Shown here: positions 10,628 through 16,913 of the stretch, in pieces | Position numbering within the stretch: the stretch's first letter is position 1 | Layout: each line of letters opens with the position of its first letter | Assembly (NCBI RefSeq): GCF_030915405.1 | Contig: NZ_CP133262.1 | Span: 4,555,001-4,619,000, forward strand | DNA from: Neobacillus nitrireducens | GTDB taxonomy: Bacteria > Bacillota > Bacilli > Bacillales > Cytobacillaceae | DNA: 64,000 nt | Direction of reading: 5' to 3' | Made by a program: the position numbers and the translations under genes | The notes under the pieces: model-generated | Databases searched by the model: none | Told to the model about the DNA's origin: nothing | The model's input: the letters and a program-made list of their open reading frames with translations, nothing else

Positions 10628-10717
10628 ATGATGTTAACATTAACTGGCAAAACTGTAGGATTGAAAACTGTATATTTGAATATCAAACATTCGACCAGAC
10701 TGGAATGGATTGCTTAA
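10628..10717 (+). CDS. small ORF 1 of the yrzI cluster
   Basis: A 29-codon ORF with a strong ribosome binding site (AGGAGG, 10613-10618) and two tandem ATGs. The peptide begins MMLTLTGKTVGLKT and ends STRLEWIA. I do not recognise it. The strong promoter just upstream and optimal spacing make translation likely. It may be a leader peptide for the structured region that follows at 10737-10856. Confidence 0.5.
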   Translation: MMLTLTGKTVGLKTVYLNIKHSTRLEWIA

Positions 10718-10736
10718 TTTTTAATTAAGTGACTAT

Positions 10737-10856
10737 ACATATCCATGCCGCAGGGAGGATGACGCCTTGCGGTATTTTTGTGCCTAAAATCACTGAGCCG
10801 CAGGGATTCTCTTCTGCGGCCTTTTTGTGCCCTTTTTAAGAGCATTATGGATATGT
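10737..10856 (+). other. tandem hairpins enclosed by a long-range inverted repeat
   Basis: ACATATCCAT (10737-10746) and ATGGATATGT (10847-10856) form a closing helix. Inside are two related hairpins: CCGCAGGG with CCTTGCGG (10748-10755/10765-10772), then TATTTTTGTG, and GCCGCAG with CTGCGGC (10797-10803/10814-10820), then CTTTTTGTG. Both share CCGCAGGG and a U-run plus GTGCC, so one looks like a duplicate of the other. The second is a credible intrinsic terminator placed in front of yrzI. Confidence 0.6.
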
Positions 10857-10918
10857 AGAGCATAAATTGAATTTGTTGTGATTGCACTACAACGATTTTT
10901 TTAAAGGAGGTGGTAAAC

Positions 10919-11059
10919 ATGACCCTAAATATATTCTTCATTTCAATTACGATTAAAAAACGTAGATTGAGTCCGAAAGAAATTGCACACCAAGAAATGG
11001 TTGAGAAACTTTATGAACAAAACAAAGATCGCCAAGCCTCCATGTACCGCATGATGTAA
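10919..11059 (+). CDS. yrzI: YrzI family small protein
   Basis: A 46-residue protein, MTLNIFFISITIKKRR at the N-terminus followed by an amphipathic segment HQEMVEKLYEQNKDRQASMY, matching the Bac_small_YrzI family. Excellent ribosome binding site AAAGGAGGTG at 10903-10912. In B. subtilis, from memory, yrzI belongs to an mRNA with several tiny ORFs that is cut by the ribosome-associated nuclease Rae1, and overexpressed YrzI is toxic. The arrangement here, with small ORFs on both sides, resembles that operon. The role of the protein is otherwise unknown. Confidence 0.8.
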   Translation: MTLNIFFISITIKKRRLSPKEIAHQEMVEKLYEQNKDRQASMYRMM

Positions 11060-11099
11060 AAGAGGAAAAAAATTGAAAGAATGAAAGGTGGTTTTAACT

Positions 11100-11162
11100 A
11101 TGTTGTTTTTACTTATGCAAGGTCGTGGTGCTAGTCTCTGGGTTTCGAAGGATACCACCTAG
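11100..11162 (+). CDS. small ORF 3 of the yrzI cluster
   Basis: A 20-codon ORF encoding MLFLLMQGRGASLWVSKDTT, with AAAGGTGG at 11083-11091 giving good spacing. It lies 40 bases after yrzI and 28 before the next small ORF. It occupies a position comparable to the short ORFs of the B. subtilis yrzI mRNA, such as the Rae1-cleaved S1025, but I cannot establish homology by eye. Confidence 0.5.
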   Translation: MLFLLMQGRGASLWVSKDTT

Positions 11163-11190
11163 CTAGTCAAAAAATTAGGAGGTAAACAAA

Positions 11191-11250
11191 ATGCCGCTCC
11201 ATATTTTATTAATATCGCTGTTTTTTAAACCAAAGAAAAAAAGTTCATAA
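11191..11250 (+). CDS. small ORF 4 of the yrzI cluster
   Basis: A 19-codon ORF encoding MPLHILLISLFFKPKKKSS, a hydrophobic stretch followed by a basic tail, with TAGGAGGT at 11176-11183 as ribosome binding site. The hydrophobic start and basic end recall the first third of YrzI-type peptides, so it may be a shortened paralogue. That is an inference. Confidence 0.5.
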   Translation: MPLHILLISLFFKPKKKSS

Positions 11251-11330
11251 TAATATCATAGTGAAATCAAATTGCTAATAGCCGCAGGTGTTTGTTAACA
11301 AAATATACACATTTCCCGAAGTTAGCTACT

Positions 11331-11359
11331 GTGAAAATGTGATAAATTCATAGTATAAA
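11331..11359 (+). promoter_or_regulatory. possible promoter of small ORF 5
   Basis: GTGAAA (11331-11336), 17 bases, TATAAA (11354-11359). A 12-base perfect palindrome TTTGTTAACAAA lies upstream at 11291-11302 and could be an operator. Confidence 0.4.
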
Positions 11360-11388
11360 GAACAGGATCTATCTAAGGGGTGGAGAGT

Positions 11389-11466
11389 ATGTTCATGGTT
11401 GTCATGGCAATCGTCATTACTGCGGCAATCAGCTGCGTTATTTCAGCTGAAATTAGTGTTGAATAG
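11389..11466 (+). CDS. small hydrophobic peptide (ORF 5)
   Basis: A 25-codon ORF beginning MFMVVMAIVITAAISCVIS and ending AEISVE: one short membrane-spanning helix with an acidic tail. Ribosome binding site AAGGGGTGG at 11376-11384. It has a candidate promoter and a strong terminator seven bases after the stop codon, so it looks like a self-contained small gene. I do not recognise the family; small single-helix peptides of this type include toxins and sporulation peptides. Confidence 0.5.
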   Translation: MFMVVMAIVITAAISCVISAEISVE

Positions 11467-11472
11467 ATAGTA

Positions 11473-11513
11473 AGCATCGACCTTCTTTAATTGGTCGATG
11501 CTTTTATTTTTTT
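11473..11513 (+). terminator. terminator after the small-ORF cluster
   Basis: AGCATCGACC (11473-11482) pairs perfectly with GGTCGATGCT (11493-11502), followed by a long T-rich run. Confidence 0.88.
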
Positions 11514-11578
11514 CCTCTTATTAATTTTTTGATTGTAGTATAATTTACTTTAGAATTAATATGCGGGAGAGGAAGATA

Positions 11579-12259
11579 TTGATAAAAATACTACTCGTTG
11601 ATGATGAAACAAGAATGTTAGATTTACTTTCTCTTTATTTAACACCCAAAGGCTATAAATGCATTAAAATGTCCTCCGCTTTAAAAGCTATTCGTTACTT
11701 GGAGGAAGAGAGTGCAGATATGATCCTATTAGATGTAATGATGCCGGAAATGGACGGATGGGAAGCATGCAGGGAAATACGTAAAAACTGGGATATCCCA
11801 ATCATTATGTTGACCGCACGCAGTGAAAAAAATGATATTGTAAAGGGTTTAAAAATGGGTGCAGATGATTATATCTCCAAGCCATTTGATGAAGAAGAGC
11901 TTACTGCTCGTATTGATGCTGTTTTAAGGCGACAAATAGGCCAGAAAGGATTAACCGACTTTAATGGTCTTTCCTTAAACGAGGATTCTTTTGATGTTTC
12001 ATACAAGAATCAACACATTCCTGTTACACCGAAGGAATTTTCGTTATTAGCACTTCTCCTGAAAAATCGAAACAAAGTGTTTACACGGGAACATCTATTA
12101 ACGACAATTTGGGGGTATGCGGCTCCGACAGAGGACCGGACGATTGATTCCCATGTTCGGAACTTACGGGAAAAATTGCGAAAAACAGGATTTCCAGTTG
12201 ACGATTATTTGACAACCGTATGGGGACTGGGGTATAAGTGGGTGGATAAGGATTCGTAA
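11579..12259 (+). CDS. OmpR/PhoB-family response regulator (orphan)
   Basis: 226 residues: a receiver domain with the acidic pair VDDE near residue 7, phospho-acceptor in ILLDVMMPEMDG (Asp near 50), LTAR near 78 and the lysine in SKPFDEEE near 100, then a winged-helix DNA-binding domain (about 130-226) with EDRTIDSHVRNLREKLR and VWGLGYKW. The start is the TTG at 11579, with GAGAGG at 11567-11572; the ATG at 11561 has no ribosome binding site and lies about ten bases from the predicted transcription start after TATAAT (11539-11544). No histidine kinase is adjacent. The lipoprotein gene 35 bases downstream is probably co-transcribed. Confidence 0.85.
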   Translation: MIKILLVDDETRMLDLLSLYLTPKGYKCIKMSSALKAIRYLEEESADMILLDVMMPEMDGWEACREIRKNWDIPIIMLTARSEKNDIVKGLKMGADDYISKPFDEEELTARIDAVLRRQIGQKGLTDFNGLSLNEDSFDVSYKNQHIPVTPKEFSLLALLLKNRNKVFTREHLLTTIWGYAAPTEDRTIDSHVRNLREKLRKTGFPVDDYLTTVWGLGYKWVDKDS

Positions 12260-12294
12260 AAGAATACCTCATAGATTTTTATGGAGGGGAAATA

Positions 12295-13266
12295 GTGAAG
12301 ATTACAAACAAAGGCTTTCTTGCTGTATTGACAGGAATCATGCTGATATTGGCAGCAGGCTGTACAGATAAGAGCCAAGAACAGAAGAAGCCAAAACAAG
12401 AAAAGATAACTAAAGTAGACTATGATATCATCCATGCAAAACCAATAAATGTAGGTCAGATTTTTGGTATTGGCTATCCAGGAAATGATGTTGCTTTATA
12501 TGTGGCTACAGATAAGGGCTTAAAAATGTATAATGAGTCAAAGTGGTATGAAACATCCACGAACCAACATGAGTACTATGGCTTTCAAGCAGTTAGTGCT
12601 GGTTTTATTGCCAGTGGTCAGCCTCAAAAAGGATTGGGCCTAAAGAACCCACTCGGTATCATTCAAAGTGTTAATAAGGGTCAAACCTTTAGTAAATTAT
12701 CTTTCTATGGTGAGTCGCTATTTCATTTCGTGGGGGCCGGATATTCAGGAAAAAGCCTTTATGTCATTAAAGAAAACCCGAACGATAGCCTTGGGAAAGG
12801 CTTGAACTATTCTACGGATAATGGGGACACATGGAAAAAAAGTGCATTAAAGGATTTTGGAGCAGATTCATACGGGATGATTGCAGTTCAGCCGAAAAAT
12901 GACGATACCATCGCAATGTCGACAAGGTCTGGTATTTATTATTCAATCGATAATGGAAACACGATGAAACTGATAACAAATCCAGTGATGATTACGGCCC
13001 TTACATTTAGCGGGGAAACCATTGTATTTTCAAGTGTCGAAAACGAGAAGATACGATTAAAAACGATAAATCCTGCCACGGGCGAACAAAAAAATATTGC
13101 TATTCCATTTCTTGATTATGAAAATCCAATTACTTACTTAGCGGTAAATCCAAAAGATCCAAACCAAATGGCCTTCACCACCTATAAAAATGATTTATAT
13201 GAATCTATTGATGGTGGAATGAAATGGAGTTCTCCATTGCAAAATGGAAAAACAGAGCTGGAGTAA
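12295..13266 (+). CDS. lipoprotein with BNR/sialidase-like repeats
   Basis: 323 residues with a lipoprotein signal: basic start, hydrophobic core and lipobox LAAGC (Cys near 23). The mature part carries at least three Asp-box-like repeats, including STDNGDTWKK, SIDNGNTMK and SIDGGMKWSS, typical of a beta-propeller of the F510_1955 / glycosylhydrolase-like family found in Bacillaceae. No catalytic residues can be assigned, so enzymatic activity is uncertain; a ligand-binding exported propeller is equally possible. Start GTG 12295 after GGAGGGG. Its neighbour regulator may control it. The stop codon lies inside the loop of the terminator hairpin. Confidence 0.75.
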   Translation: MKITNKGFLAVLTGIMLILAAGCTDKSQEQKKPKQEKITKVDYDIIHAKPINVGQIFGIGYPGNDVALYVATDKGLKMYNESKWYETSTNQHEYYGFQAVSAGFIASGQPQKGLGLKNPLGIIQSVNKGQTFSKLSFYGESLFHFVGAGYSGKSLYVIKENPNDSLGKGLNYSTDNGDTWKKSALKDFGADSYGMIAVQPKNDDTIAMSTRSGIYYSIDNGNTMKLITNPVMITALTFSGETIVFSSVENEKIRLKTINPATGEQKNIAIPFLDYENPITYLAVNPKDPNQMAFTTYKNDLYESIDGGMKWSSPLQNGKTELE

Positions 13267-13287
13267 GACCCAGCTCTGTTTTTTTAT
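13251..13287. terminator. bidirectional terminator shared by the lipoprotein gene and sigK
   Basis: AACAGAGCTG (13251-13260) pairs with CAGCTCTGTT (13271-13280). The plus strand continues with seven T; the minus strand reads TTTTTCC after the stem. The TAA of the lipoprotein gene (13264-13266) lies in the loop. Confidence 0.85.
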
Positions 13288-13997
13288 TTCTTTTTCTTTT
13301 CTTTTTCAGCCCGATAGAATTCATGGAACATTTTCATTAAAGCACGTTTTTCAATCCTTGAGACATAACTTCGTGATATTCCTAATTCTTTAGCAATCTC
13401 CCGTTGTGTTTTTTCTTTTTGCAGGTCCAGACCAAATCGCCCAATTATGACTTCCTTTTCGCGGTCATCCAGCACCTCAATATACTTTTTCACTTTCTCA
13501 AGCTCCATGTTTAACTGAATGGTGTCAATCACGTCTTCAGATTCAGATTTAAGCACATCAATTAATGAGATTTCATTTCCTTCCTTATCCTGACCAATTG
13601 GATCGTGCAAGGAAACATCTTTTTTAGTCTTCTTAAGAGCTCGTAAATGCATCAATATCTCGTTTTCTATACATCGAGCCGCATAGGTGGCAAGCTTTGT
13701 ACCTTTCCCCTCTGAGTAACTCTCGATGGCCTTGATTAAACCAATGGTTCCGATTGATATTAAATCTTCCGAATCCTCCCCGGTGTTTTCAAACTTTTTT
13801 ACTATATGCGCGACCAATCTCAAATTGTGCTCGATTAACATATTACGCGCATGGGCATCTCCTTCTGCCATTAATCGAAGATATTTTCTTTCTTCTGCGG
13901 CAGATAGGGGCTGAGGAAAGGCGTTATTTTTTACATAAGAAACAAGAAATAAGAATTCCTTCATTAAATATCCGAGAGCTGTTAAGATTCCAGACAT
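13284..13997 (-). CDS. sigK: RNA polymerase sporulation sigma factor SigK (intact)
   Basis: The late mother-cell sigma factor, 237 residues. It begins with the pro-sequence [20 protein letters not shown] joined to [11 protein letters not shown], the junction cut by SpoIVFB in B. subtilis. Regions 2 and 4 are complete: [29 protein letters not shown], and the region 4 helix-turn-helix [23 protein letters not shown]. The gene is continuous, so no skin-type prophage divides it. The start is taken as the ATG at 13997; another ATG lies two codons earlier at 14003, and GGGGGT upstream fits the inner one better. Its promoter was not identified. Confidence 0.94.
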   Translation of the reverse strand: MSGILTALGYLMKEFLFLVSYVKNNAFPQPLSAAEERKYLRLMAEGDAHARNMLIEHNLRLVAHIVKKFENTGEDSEDLISIGTIGLIKAIESYSEGKGTKLATYAARCIENEILMHLRALKKTKKDVSLHDPIGQDKEGNEISLIDVLKSESEDVIDTIQLNMELEKVKKYIEVLDDREKEVIIGRFGLDLQKEKTQREIAKELGISRSYVSRIEKRALMKMFHEFYRAEKEKKKK

Positions 13998-14027
13998 CCA
14001 CATCTACCCCCGTCTTTTTTGGCTAAT

Positions 14028-14051
14028 CAGAATTTATTTTCATAAATTCTG
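14028..14051. repeat. inverted repeat upstream of sigK
   Basis: Arms CAGAATTTAT and ATAAATTCTG around a 4-base centre, about 30 bases upstream of the sigK start. It would be a hairpin in the sigK leader or an operator. Confidence 0.55.
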
Positions 14052-14073
14052 AACGCATAAGTGCAACATCGCC

Positions 14074-14117
14074 TCTGTCTTCGCTTCTGTCTTCGCCTTA
14101 AGGCTCGCCAGTCGGCG
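14074..14117. repeat. tandem 12-base repeat and two small palindromes
   Basis: TCTGTCTTCGC occurs at 14074-14084 and again at 14086-14096, followed by the palindrome GCCTTAAGGC (14095-14104) and a CGCC/GGCG hairpin (14106-14117). Such GC-rich cassettes are unusual for this AT-rich region. The rest of 14004-14224 shows no gene. Confidence 0.5.
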
Positions 14118-14224
14118 TGTTTTCTTTAGCTATAAGCCTATTATTAATTCCTATGAAGGAAAAGGGAAATTGTGTCTGTCCATCAACACTTTTTATTTGG
14201 GAGATCACTTTTTTGAAAAAGAAA

Positions 14225-14256
14225 AGAGCATCAACCATTGGCAGGATTGATGCTCT
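14225..14256 (-). terminator. terminator of pssA
   Basis: On the minus strand AGAGCATCAA pairs with TTGATGCTCT over a 12-base loop, followed by TTTCTTTTTC. Confidence 0.8.
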
Positions 14257-14266
14257 AATGCTTTTT

Positions 14267-14806
14267 CTAGACTTTTTTTAGTTTAAATGGACTGACCATT
14301 AGGAATGATAGAATGATGGTAATAAATAAGAACGATTGGGAAGGGATATAAGGAATGGCTAAAAAGCTTAAGGTTACCAAGCAACCTGCTGCGGTAATCG
14401 GTAAACCAGTAAAATAGCCGTTGCTTTCGGTAATATTGAAGCGAGCTAATCTGAATGCGCCGCAACCAATATAGAAAACGGTAAAAAATGAACCCGGTCC
14501 GCCAAATTCAAACAAAATTCCTTGATATAGTAATAGTGCAGGTGCTACACCAAATGATATAATATCACTCATGGAATCTAATTGTTTTCCTAGTTCAGAT
14601 TCAATATTGAATTTTCGAGCAATCATGCCATCAAACCGATCGGCCAGTGCAGCAATAAAAATTAGCAACAGACTTAATCTTAAATTTCCATGAAGCCCGA
14701 ATATAATTGCAAATCCACCCAAAGATAAGTTTGTTAAGGTAATAACATTTGCTGTTTGCGATTTCAGTTTTTTAATTGTTTGATCAAGTACTTCCAACAA
14801 AAACAT
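14267..14806 (-). CDS. pssA: CDP-diacylglycerol-serine O-phosphatidyltransferase (PssA)
   Basis: An integral membrane enzyme that makes phosphatidylserine from CDP-diacylglycerol and serine, 179 residues. The CDP-alcohol phosphotransferase motif is complete: ADRFDGMIARKF, then GKQLDSMSD, giving the DG-x2-AR-x8-G-x3-D-x3-D pattern near residues 57-79. Five or six hydrophobic helices follow. The ATG at 14806 fits the Shine-Dalgarno AAGGAG best; starts at 14815 or 14818 would overlap it. The next step, decarboxylation, is encoded divergently by psd, so both phosphatidylethanolamine genes are together. Confidence 0.88.
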   Translation of the reverse strand: MFLLEVLDQTIKKLKSQTANVITLTNLSLGGFAIIFGLHGNLRLSLLLIFIAALADRFDGMIARKFNIESELGKQLDSMSDIISFGVAPALLLYQGILFEFGGPGSFFTVFYIGCGAFRLARFNITESNGYFTGLPITAAGCLVTLSFLAIPYIPSQSFLFITIILSFLMVSPFKLKKV

Positions 14807-14932
14807 GGTCCACATCACTCCTTTTTTACAGACAGAAGGGAAAACAATTTCTTAATTACTCTATAATATTTAATTTTAAGCGTTTTATGTCTTTTCGTAA
14901 AGAGTATTTTTACACTATTTGGGGGTAATTAG

Positions 14933-15718
14933 ATGATCGAAAGCTTTTATCGACTAATGATTGAGTTAACAAATGGGAGGTGGACATCAGGAATTTTAAG
15001 AAGGTTTGCGCGGTCACCTGTTAGCCGTTTCGTGGTACCATCCTTCGCTAAAATATATCATTTAAATCAGGAAGAAATGGAAAAAGGGTTGTCAGAATAT
15101 CCTACTCTTCATGATTTATTTGTGAGGACATTGAAAAAAGAGGCAAGAAAAATTGATAAAGGTAATAATACAGTGGTTAGTCCTGTGGATGCGGTGATCG
15201 AGGATGTAGGTCCGATTACGGAAACGAGTGACATCCTTGTTAAAGGAAAGACGTATTCGATTGAAGAAATGCTGGGAAATCATGAACTGTTAGTTAAATA
15301 TTTAAGTGGTACATATATGATTCTTTATTTAAGCCCCAGCCATTATCACCGAATTCACAGCCCTGTCAATGGCATAGTCACCAAACAATGGACACTTGGG
15401 GCAAAATCCTATCCAGTTAATAGGCTGGGTCTAAAATATGGCGTTCGAACCCTTGCTAAGAATTATCGAGTCATAACAGAAGTTAAAACGGACTTTGGAC
15501 ATGTTTCTATTGTGAAGGTTGGGGCTATGTTTGTGAATTCAATTGAAACCACTCATATGGGATCAGAATTGGAAAAGGGCGGAGAAATGGCTTATTTTAG
15601 TTTCGGTTCAACCGTTGTCCTGTTGTTCGAAAAGGATATTTTTCAAATAGATTCAACGCTTCAAACCCCGAAGGAAATTAAAGTGGGAGAAAAAATTGGG
15701 GTATTTAGAAATTTGTAA
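14933..15718 (+). CDS. psd: phosphatidylserine decarboxylase proenzyme
   Basis: A membrane-associated pyruvoyl enzyme that converts phosphatidylserine to phosphatidylethanolamine, 261 residues. The segments SPVDAVIED (near 84) and YLSPSHYHRIHSPVNG (near 130) hold the conserved Asp and His residues. The self-cleavage site that makes the pyruvoyl group is the serine of FGST near residue 226; many family members have LGST, so Phe is a small variation. Start ATG 14933 after GGGGG. It is divergent from pssA and convergent with sda. Confidence 0.92.
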   Translation: MIESFYRLMIELTNGRWTSGILRRFARSPVSRFVVPSFAKIYHLNQEEMEKGLSEYPTLHDLFVRTLKKEARKIDKGNNTVVSPVDAVIEDVGPITETSDILVKGKTYSIEEMLGNHELLVKYLSGTYMILYLSPSHYHRIHSPVNGIVTKQWTLGAKSYPVNRLGLKYGVRTLAKNYRVITEVKTDFGHVSIVKVGAMFVNSIETTHMGSELEKGGEMAYFSFGSTVVLLFEKDIFQIDSTLQTPKEIKVGEKIGVFRNL

Positions 15719-15744
15719 ATAATGACTTGGCGTGGAGTGAGAAC

Positions 15745-15769
15745 AAAAAGAAAAGCCCTAAAAGGGCTC
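15745..15769 (-). terminator. terminator of sda
   Basis: On the minus strand AGCCCT and AGGGCT (15754-15768) form the stem and TTTTCTTTTT follows. It lies between the convergent psd and sda. Confidence 0.75.
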
Positions 15770-15778
15770 GTACAAATT

Positions 15779-15919
15779 TTATGATGACATTTTTATTTTA
15801 TGGTATAAGGAACGACGAAGCATTTCTGACTCAATGAGTCCGATAAAATCTGGGCTTAAGTTTAATTCTCTGGCTTTAAAATATGATTCGATTAATAATT
15901 CATCTGATAGTTTCCGCAC
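15779..15919 (-). CDS. sda: sporulation histidine kinase inhibitor Sda
   Basis: A 46-residue antiparallel helical hairpin that binds KinA-type kinases and blocks the Spo0A phosphorelay when replication is disturbed or starting. The product is [15 protein letters not shown] at the N-terminus and ends in [12 protein letters not shown], clearly the Sda family. The start is the GTG at 15919, with GGAGGTGG eight bases upstream; the longer frame to 15976 is not supported. A LexA-like operator (16029-16040) and several DnaA boxes (16044-16142) lie about 110-225 bases upstream, fitting control by replication status. Confidence 0.93.
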   Translation of the reverse strand: MRKLSDELLIESYFKARELNLSPDFIGLIESEMLRRSLYHKIKMSS

Positions 15920-16028
15920 GGCAGAATCCACCTCCGTTATGAAAATAAAGTGTTCTAATATAGGAAACATAAACATAAAATGGTATGTTCAATTGGTGTA
16001 CCCTAAATCTACCAAATTTATTCCTATA

Positions 16029-16040
16029 GAACAATCGTTC
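16029..16040. promoter_or_regulatory. LexA-like SOS operator upstream of sda
   Basis: GAAC-AATC-GTTC has both half-sites of the Gram-positive SOS box and is flanked by TA and TA. It lies between the DnaA boxes and sda. One central position departs from the usual consensus. Confidence 0.55.
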
Positions 16041-16043
16041 TAA

Positions 16044-16142
16044 CTATCCACAGGTTCTAGTGGATAACTTGTGATTACTTTGTTTATAAAAGGATGAAAA
16101 GTGGATGATTCAATGGGTATAATGTTAATAACTTTATCCACA
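16044..16142. promoter_or_regulatory. DnaA box cluster in the sda-yqeG intergenic region
   Basis: TTATCCACA at 16134-16142 is a perfect box. CTATCCACA at 16044-16052 and AGTGGATAA (reverse) at 16059-16067 each differ by one base, and AGTGGATGA (reverse) at 16100-16108 by two. DnaA binding at this intergenic region is established in B. subtilis. The remainder of the gap, 16143-16394, is AT-rich and shows only the unassigned yqeG promoter region. Confidence 0.82.
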
Positions 16143-16394
16143 ACCGTTGGAAATGGGGATGTTTGTCGAAAAATATTTTTTTGTTTTATAAATATCGCCA
16201 AATTTTTGAGTATCCCTAGTTTTATTTTTAGGAGCAATTATATTTAAAAATCATTTATTATCATGTTTTGATGAATAATAAGCTTATTAACAAAATACAT
16301 TTAATCTTTGAAACAAAGGTTAAAATTGGTTATGATGGTACAAGTAAAAAGATATTGAATGATTTTATTTAGAACTCAATGAGGTGTAAGCTTA

Positions 16395-16910
16395 GTGTTA
16401 AAACAATTTTTACCGAATGAACATGTGAAAAGCATTCTTGATATATCGCCTAAACAGTTAAGTGCTAAGGGAGTTAAAGGGATCATTACGGATTTAGATA
16501 ATACGTTAGTAGAATGGGACCGTCCCTTTGCTACTCCTCAATTAGTTAAATGGTTTGAGGAAATGAAAAAACATAATATCCTCGTGACAATTGTTTCTAA
16601 TAATAATGAAGAACGAGTAAAGGCTTTTTCGGATCCTCTGAGAATTCCATTTATTTTTAGGGCCAGAAAGCCATTTGCCATTGCTTTTCATAAAGCAATT
16701 TCACAAATGGGTATAAAAAAAGAAGAGGCAGTTGTAATTGGCGATCAGCTGCTGACAGACGTACTTGGCGGAAACCGGGGTGGATTTCATACCATCCTGG
16801 TTGTCCCTGTTGCCCAGACGGACGGCTTCTGGACAAAGTTTAATCGGTTTGCTGAAAGAAGAATTTTAAATTGGTTTCGAAAAAAAGGTATGCTTCAATG
16901 GGAGGACTAA
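16395..16910 (+). CDS. yqeG: YqeG family HAD phosphatase
   Basis: A 171-residue HAD-superfamily IIIA phosphatase. Motif I is DLDNTLVEWD (near residue 34), motif II is VSNNN near 67, a lysine lies in ARKPF near 94, and motif III is VIGDQLLTD near 117. The physiological substrate is not established for bacterial members. Start GTG 16395 after GAGGTG. It opens a long ribosome/NAD/shikimate operon and stands three bases before yqeH. Confidence 0.88.
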   Translation: MLKQFLPNEHVKSILDISPKQLSAKGVKGIITDLDNTLVEWDRPFATPQLVKWFEEMKKHNILVTIVSNNNEERVKAFSDPLRIPFIFRARKPFAIAFHKAISQMGIKKEEAVVIGDQLLTDVLGGNRGGFHTILVVPVAQTDGFWTKFNRFAERRILNWFRKKGMLQWED

Positions 16911-16913
16911 TGT

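Noticed and set aside
13726..14026. Plus-strand frames opposite the sigK start
   Set aside because: They are antisense to sigK and show no domain, ribosome binding site or promoter.
16040..16237. Minus-strand 65-codon frame upstream of sda
   Set aside because: It covers the DnaA box and LexA-like region, lacks a ribosome binding site and has no recognisable product.
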